64,000 nucleotides of DNA from assembly GCA_000149265.1 (NCBI GenBank), contig CH003028.1:2032629-2096628 (forward strand). The letters are read 5' to 3'. The notes beneath the pieces were generated by a model, which saw only the letters and a program-made list of their open reading frames with translations, searched no databases and was not told the origin of the DNA. Made by a program: the position numbers and the translations under genes. The DNA is from Ciona savignyi. Taxonomy: Eukaryota; Chordata; Ascidiacea; Phlebobranchia; Cionidae. Positions 57,200 through 64,000 of the stretch are shown here, in pieces; within the stretch, counting starts at the first letter, position 1; the number at the start of each line of letters is the position of its first letter.

Positions 57200-60100
57200 G
57201 GGTTGTATTTTAAATATGGCGTTACAACCAGGCATTTATCCCAAGTAAAGACATTAAATACTAATTCTTAAACGAAAATAGCTTTTACACTGTAAGTAGT
57301 AGTTTAAGCAAAAATAAACAGAAAAGCTAAAAACACAAAATTTACTCAACTATTATTGTTCGGCGACTTCAAGCCAGTGGGAAAACAATGGTTTGCTATG
57401 TATTTATGTGCATTTGAAAAACCAAATTTAAAGAGAACTCTTGTTTGGCTACCATAGTCCTTTGCCCGTGGGTTGCTTAACATATAATATAATATGTTTA
57501 ATTATAGTGTTTTCGAAATTATTGTTTATCGGGTAAATCTTCTTTTTGGATTTTCTTTGTTTTCTTCTAAAGCTGACCAACTGACCAGTGTTCTAGCTTG
57601 GACGCTTGAGATAGGCAAGTGGGGCACTTTCCCATGGGGTCAAGTTTACTGCGTGATGGGGTCAGGTTACCCAACAGTGGACAAGGGGGGTAATCCGATA
57701 TATAGACGGGGTTGTGCGTTCTTAGTGGGAGGTTAGGCAAATAAAAGCACCGTATTGTCTTTGAAGTAGTGTCAGCCACTTGTTGCATGTTAATTAATTA
57801 TTATAATTAAATTCCTAAAGTTTCAGTTTGAAAAGTCCAATTTTAACTTCACGATTTCGCCTAAACGTGTAATTAATTCTAGTCAAAATAACGAGAACCG
57901 TTCAGTCGAGCTAAGCTTTAAAAAAGAAGTGCTGCATAAATAAAGTATGAAATGTTAAACTATTTTGGAGCTTGTTTTGTCGGGTTCGGTTTGCGTGGGT
58001 TGCATTCTCGTTTACAGGCTGGGAAATTTAGGGCAATTTCACTGTAACTGTGAGTCGAATTCCGATTAACACTTTCTACTGTTTCACTTTTTAATTTATG
58101 TGCAAACCTAGCCCCATCTCTCGTTCGCATTTGATGTGCGTTGCCTTTAAAGTAAGGAACATCTGTTTAAAATGTTTGCCATCAGCGGCCCATTTTAAAC
58201 GAGCCTCGCAGCAGGTGCATATAGTTGTACAGGTGCAAGAGAACGGTCGCAGGGCTATTGCGTTGCGTTTAAGCGGATACACAAACATTTTAACGAAAGG
58301 GTGTTTAAAACGAGCCGAAATTACACGGTGTTAATCGGGCAAACAAGTACGACTTAAACGCTTAAAACAGTTGCGACAAAACTTGATAAGCGATTATTTT
58401 ACTCGCATTACAGTTAAGTATATGAGTAATTATCCCCATTAGCAAACGCGATCTCTTAGCCACACTTTACCGACTGTGGAGCCATCAGGTATATTTATAC
58501 ACGTTTAAGACCACCTGTGTATCTCAGCCATATGTGACGTACGCTTCTGGCTGTACCATCCAGTATTTTTACGACGCACAATTTACTGCCAAAATTAGCA
58601 CGATATATTACGGCGAATTCGACGAAAGTGTTATAATACGTGCAGCTAATACCCCTAAATCCACACGCGCAAAGGAAACCGTCCGATTTAATACCAGAAC
58701 GTCTGTCAGTGGGAGTTTAAATAACACGACAGTTTCTGGGCAAGAGAGCGCGGGTAAATCGATACGCTATACCGTTTTGGCATCAACCACCGGCCGACTC
58801 AGAACTTAGACACAGCGAGTAAACAGCCCGCTACCATGTTTGGCGGTTAGGGCCGGCGAAGCGGAGATAATCCGAAAAGCAAATCGTCTGTTGATTGCTG
58901 CGCATTGGTATAAATGCGGGGATCATTTTTTGATGAAAATGATTCGAAATATTGCAAGTAACTTTATGAAGGAGGCATGACGAAAATTTTAAATTTTAGA
59001 GAAAAATAACTAAAATCTACGATTTTAACCTTTGAACAACAAAATAAATGAATAATGTTAAGCTGTTTTGGGTTTACCTTCAGTGCTTGCGTTCAAGATA
59101 GTATGAAATAAATTTAAAACAAGAAACCAAATCAATATGTTACCCCACTCGGTTTCGAATGGGCGACCCTTAGGCCTGTTCTTGTACGACAGTCCAATGC
59201 ATTAAGTATAGGCATGACGGGTACACGTTCCAACTGAGATAACCCGCTGAACTTATTTGACACCATATTTATATTAAGTGACCACTGACCAGCGGTGACC
59301 ATCAGCCACTTCCTCCCATGACAATAAAACGCAGTGTTTCCAAACTCGAAATTGTGTCTCCAAGTCATAAAGTCTTGGTAAATTTGTTTCGTCCAACACT
59401 TAAAATAAAACCGGGAACACTGACCAAAATTGAGTGATAATTGCGCGGCATTAACATGTGTCGTCTGCGTTGCATCGTTACGCAAGAACAAGCATTGTGA
59501 CGGGCCAATGACGTCACATCCGTAGGTTTACGTGCTCACAACAGCTGCGTGATTGATACGTCATAATCAAGGGAATAACACGACGATTATTTTGATTCAA
59601 CGACGTCGATTAAATCGAGTAATGTAAACAACAGGGAATTGTGCGTTTGCGTCGCTCAAACTGTTACCTCACATGTGAGAATGTTTCAATTTGTGGGGGA
59701 GTGGTAACAACTTGCAACGACTCATTAGATGTCTACCCGACGAAGGGTTTGAAAACTAAATGCCACGATTAAACGGGGTGCAAAAACAAACTTTACCCCG
59801 AGGTCACCAACGGGGTCACGAAAGGTCAGCCACTAGGTCAAGCCACTATAAAAATGTGGGTTCAATTTCAAAGCGATTGTACCGTCGTATTTAGGGTGTG
59901 ATTTTAACGGGTAAAACTGTTAATGATAGGTGATTATACTTAGTAGGATTGGAATAACGCTAATTAGTAATTAGTTTTTTTCTTGTTGTAAATACTTAAG
60001 TTGTTTAGGCCGAAAATGTTGGGAGATTATTTAGAGTTGATTTTACGCCGAAGCGTGAAGCTTTCGATACGCTCGTCTGTCATTAAGTGTTAGTTGTGAA

Positions 60101-63100
60101 AATCACATCGGGGTTCTTGTTTGCGGCCGGCGGCAACACGATACTCGGAGGCCGGTGTATGTGTGTGGTGGAGACCGATGTAATTATTAAGCAAATAACC
60201 GCTATAATGAGTGAACAAATATTATTCCACTTTTGAAGAATTTTACGCCTCGGTTCGTGCGAAATGCGAGTGATTTTTGACAGAAAGTCCATTTTGAGTA
60301 AAAACATTGACCATTCTTACGTGCTTTGATTAAAAAACACCCAGAAGAAAAAAAATCAATTTTGTTGAAACAAAAATTGACGAATCACGGTCGAAGTTTT
60401 GAGTCAAAATCGCGGTTCGCGAAATCTACAAACGTTTCTGTGACGTCACAGTGGAAAGGGTGCAAAGAGACGAAAGCGAAGATTCCGATTGTGATGAAAC
60501 AATAGCGAACGCGATAGACGCGATAAAGCGCTTCTGGTGAGCTTTCCACTGGCAAGAGATCAAAGGGATCGGAGACAATGGCGTATTATGATGAAATACA
60601 AGGTATTGCGAAAGATGAAAATTCAAATATTTATTCCAGAATATCCAATTGTCTCTGTGTGTATTAGAATCAGACATGGCGTTAAGCAGGTCGGGTGAAC
60701 TGTCTATCTGCGCCACAAATGGCTATATGCTCCACATCCGTATAACTACGTCATGCGCGTCGATATACGCCGTATTGTGACCTCATAAACCAATCAACTT
60801 TCCCGAAACAACGATTTCCAGATCATTGCGTAATAACCGGAAATGCGATTATGTCGTCACAAAGTGGTGAGCGCGCTTTTAACAGCAAATTTCGCGATCG
60901 TAAAAATCGCTCGAAATCCTGTTTTGAACGAAAATTTGCGTCGGACCAGACAAATTGGAAAGGTAAACAAATTCCCGATCAAAGAATCGACCAAAAACGG
61001 GTCCTAGGGTTATGGGTGGGTCTGAATTTGAGGCATAAAACCTATGTAAAGTATGTAAGTACGGGGTAAATTTAATTTAAAGGTTAATTTTTCGGTAAAA
61101 TCTTGTAAAACGAAACTTAACAAAAAGGGTGTGACGTCATAAATGAATGGCGGCGTTGGTGGAAAAAGCAGTTATTCCGATTTTAACGAAATATAGAATT
61201 TTCCAAAATTATTACAAGCTTTAAAACTTAAAACATATAGTTCTCGTTAGTACGTTGTAGTGTGAATATGCTTAAAAACGAAATTGCGTTGTATCCTGTG
61301 TGTAACCGTTGTCATCGGTGAAAAAGCTAGAAATCAACTGCATACCCCACCTGCTGTTAATTCTTTATATACTTAGGGACAAATCCAATTTACTTGGTTT
61401 TAAGTACATGGTTTAACCTCGTAACCTTTAAATTCACCCATGGTCTGTTAGTTTTACCCCATAAACACCTAACTTTGGGGTCAATGTACTTAGAACAGCT
61501 GTTTGCGTCATTTTCGTTCAATAGTGACTCATATACGCATTGAACAATTTTGTTTTGCAAAGAAAAGTAAGCTTCTAAACAGATTAAATTGATTAAATCC
61601 CTAAAACTAAATCTACAATGTATAGGACCAGGGTAAAAGCACTTGGACGGGTGGATTTGCGATGATTTACTAGGATGAAATGCGTAACACATCGGAGTCT
61701 TGTTGCTGAATATTAAGTGCTGTTCGTACATAGGCCTATACTCCAAATCCAAAACAATTCCCCAAAATAAACTCGCCTGCGATTAACAGCACACACTGGT
61801 TTCGTGACATCGTAATAGCAATTATGACGAAGAAGTATCACTATTACGTCATTGAGGTTATTGTAATGTTTCCCCAAGGAAAGTATAAACATACATTTAA
61901 ACTCCGATAAATATTTTTAATCCCAAATTAGGAGTTCTAAGATTTTCTCTCTGTTTGTTTGTAAATACTTCTATGACGTCATAATGAACATGAAAATGTG
62001 AATATTAAGACAAAACAAACTGCTTCGTGATAAACATATTTTGAGACAGTTTACCAAATACTTTTCTTAAGGTTTCCAACCATAAACATGTTTAAACGCT
62101 ATCTCTTTTACGGACCGAATTGGTTAAATTGACAACAAAAGGCTTCTTTCGTAATAACAGTAGTAATTTGAAATTATACTGATATTGGTTTAAAGATATG
62201 ACATTTTAAATTAGTGATATGGAATTTAAAGGCACAAAAATGAGTAGTATATTTGCGGTTTATCGGAAAGTGTCTCATCTCGTGTAAGCATGAATTCTCC
62301 TTAAAACTACATGGTATTTTTAATTTCTGGGATATTGAATTTAGTCAGATCAATGTAACGATAAAGTCGTGGCGGCAAGGCTGAAACAATCCATCACAGG
62401 AGTTCGCGTTCGTGATTGCATCTTTAACATTGTAAGTGGTCGTATAATAATCACGAATGTTACTTAATAAACAAACTTGCGTGTGGTTATTAAACACTGC
62501 CCAGCTAAATATAGCTTTTACGAAGAAATCGCTTATTAAAATAACAACCATAACTTTCGATGTAAATCAACTTAAAGATCGATTAGTGTACCGCTGTAGA
62601 TATTTATACCGATTAAATTAATTTTATGTTATGCAACTGCAATAATCTGGTGCGTAAGCTTAATTTAAGAATTAATGCGAGGGAGGGGGCAATATCTAAA
62701 TCTTATTATGCCATCCATACAATGTTTTGGAATACTATTCCAAATTTTATTTATTAAAACAGGCTGACAAAACGTTGATTTTGTAGGGTTTTAAGGCAAT
62801 TAATTATACATTAAACAAAATTTAAATAAACGTATATTTTAGTATAATAAGTAAAAACTGGTAGAAAATATATTTTTCGGTGAAAACAGAAACAAAGTTA
62901 TACTGCATTGGTTTAACCCAACGTCTTCAGGATAACTGAAAATAAAGTTACAGTTATTTATACATATTCTGTGTACAAAGGCGGATGTAGATTATCGCAA
63001 ATTGATATTTTCGTCAAAGTTTCCCAATACCAAAACCAGCGCAAACGTGCATATATTAGGCCAACATGCGTTTTTTGACAATGTTACGTCATATCGAGAG

Positions 63101-64000
63101 AGTTCAATCCTATATAGATTGACGTATATCTGGTGTACCCAGGTGGTGTTGTTGGGAGTTAAACAGCTGTAACTACTACCCAGCGTTGTTAATTTGTCTG
63201 AAAAGTATCGGATTTCGGGCCGAACTTTACAATGACGGATCAGCGGCAAATAGTGACGGGAAGCCGAATCACGGTGGCGGAGTTTACAGGTTCCGTGATT
63301 TATGATGAATTGACGCGGATTGAATCTGGATGTGGATTTACAGCGAGCGCGCTCAGCTTGACTTAATCTCAAACCTGTTACATGAATTCGAAGATTAATT
63401 AAGATAATGTCGGTGTATATACATCAACGGTGGGTAATGATGATATCTGACGTTGGAACATTTGTAAATAAAACGATGAAAAAGTCAGCCCGAACCTCTA
63501 ATAAGTTACCAACACATCCTCTGAGCTGGTTCTTTTGATCAAAATTAATCAATGTTACACTGCTAAAAATATGGTATGTAGTTTCCTAACATTGAATAAG
63601 TAGTTGTTTAACTTTATATCACGCCCAAGTTGTTGTAATTTATCGATTACATTGATATTTAGCTAACGTAAAGATACTCACCTTTTATTCTTAGACACAA
63701 TCATTTCGACTCGAATTCTCTGCCAGTTTGGAAAGTTCTAGACTCGAAACCTGCTAACTGCATCATGTGATGCTTAAATACACGCAGAACGAAAATGTAA
63801 AATCGACAGCTTTAGTTACAAAGAATTGTACATGATAAGGTCGTTACTTGCGTTTCTGTCCAAACTAATAAGTTCAACTGATTTTCACCCACAGCTTTCA
63901 AAAAACACACTAAACATGTGTGGCCTTAACAAGTCACTACACCTCAGACAATATAGAAACCAACGATTGATTGGTATTTGGTCTGCAATGCAATGTGTAA
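57200..64000. other. Gene-free right end
   Basis: Apart from the tRNA-like remnant at 59140, nothing is supported. Open frames of about 80-126 codons (57494-57736, 59132-59491, 61390-61752, 62992-63372) are within chance and show no motif. TGACGTCA occurs near 59509, 60439, 61132 and 61975. Confidence 0.4.
59140..59260 (-). mobile_element. tRNA-like remnant
   Basis: The minus strand reads GGGTTATCTCAGTTGGAACG (box A-like), and further on CGCCCATTCGAAACCGAGTG (box B-like). The acceptor stem does not pair and the middle is too long, so I read it as a tRNA-derived repeat and not a tRNA gene. Confidence 0.4.

Noticed and set aside
57494-57736. 80-codon frame followed by AATAAA
   Set aside because: Too short to stand without transcript support, and the start half is AT-rich filler. 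The hexamer is common in this sequence.
59140-59260. Functional tRNA gene
   Set aside because: Box A and box B are about 75 bp apart and the acceptor stem does not close.
61390-63372. Minus-strand frames of 120 and 126 codons
   Set aside because: Within chance expectation, with no recognisable domain or polyadenylation context.

Overview
The window looks like nuclear DNA from an ascidian tunicate, most likely Ciona. It is AT-rich and its genes are cut into many small exons with GT-AG introns. It carries an Iroquois homeobox gene, and short tRNA-derived SINEs and short inverted-repeat transposons (MITEs) sit in the introns. The species call is an inference from gene content and style; no search was run.

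Left third (1-20 kb). A long minus-strand gene for a WD40-repeat protein resembling WDR97/WDR87 runs from an ATG at 14883 off the left edge. I traced about 20 exons by open frame and matching splice phase. Its introns hold a 1.2 kb minisatellite with higher-order structure, two smaller degenerate arrays, a deleted piggyBac-like transposon with TTAA target duplications, and many copies of one SINE family. Head-to-head with it, about 0.6 kb away, a plus-strand three-exon gene encodes a galactose-3-O-sulfotransferase (GAL3ST family, 391 residues). Intron 1 of that gene holds one hAT-like MITE nested inside another, each with its own 8-bp target duplication. Intron 2 holds a third MITE that shares the outer element's core but has different ends. 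Downstream, a second piggyBac-like element (890 bp) sits between two apparently identical 418-bp direct repeats.

Middle (20-35.3 kb). After a last cluster of SINEs (20.5-27 kb) comes roughly 4 kb of CpG-richer, gene-free DNA. It leads into the Iroquois gene at about 31.1-35.3 kb: six recognised coding exons, a TALE homeodomain split by an intron in helix 3, an acidic tail, the Irx IWSIAD motif, and a polyadenylation signal at 35338.

Right (35.3-64 kb). This is almost gene-free and nearly free of SINEs. It holds one hAT-like MITE (41571-41792), one SINE, a GC-rich palindrome and many TGACGTCA palindromes. Two unassigned minus-strand reading frames also lie here (54476-54967 and 55523-56254); the second, 243 codons without a stop, is longer than chance readily gives. 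The distribution fits a developmental regulator with a large cis-regulatory domain, but that function is inferred, not seen.
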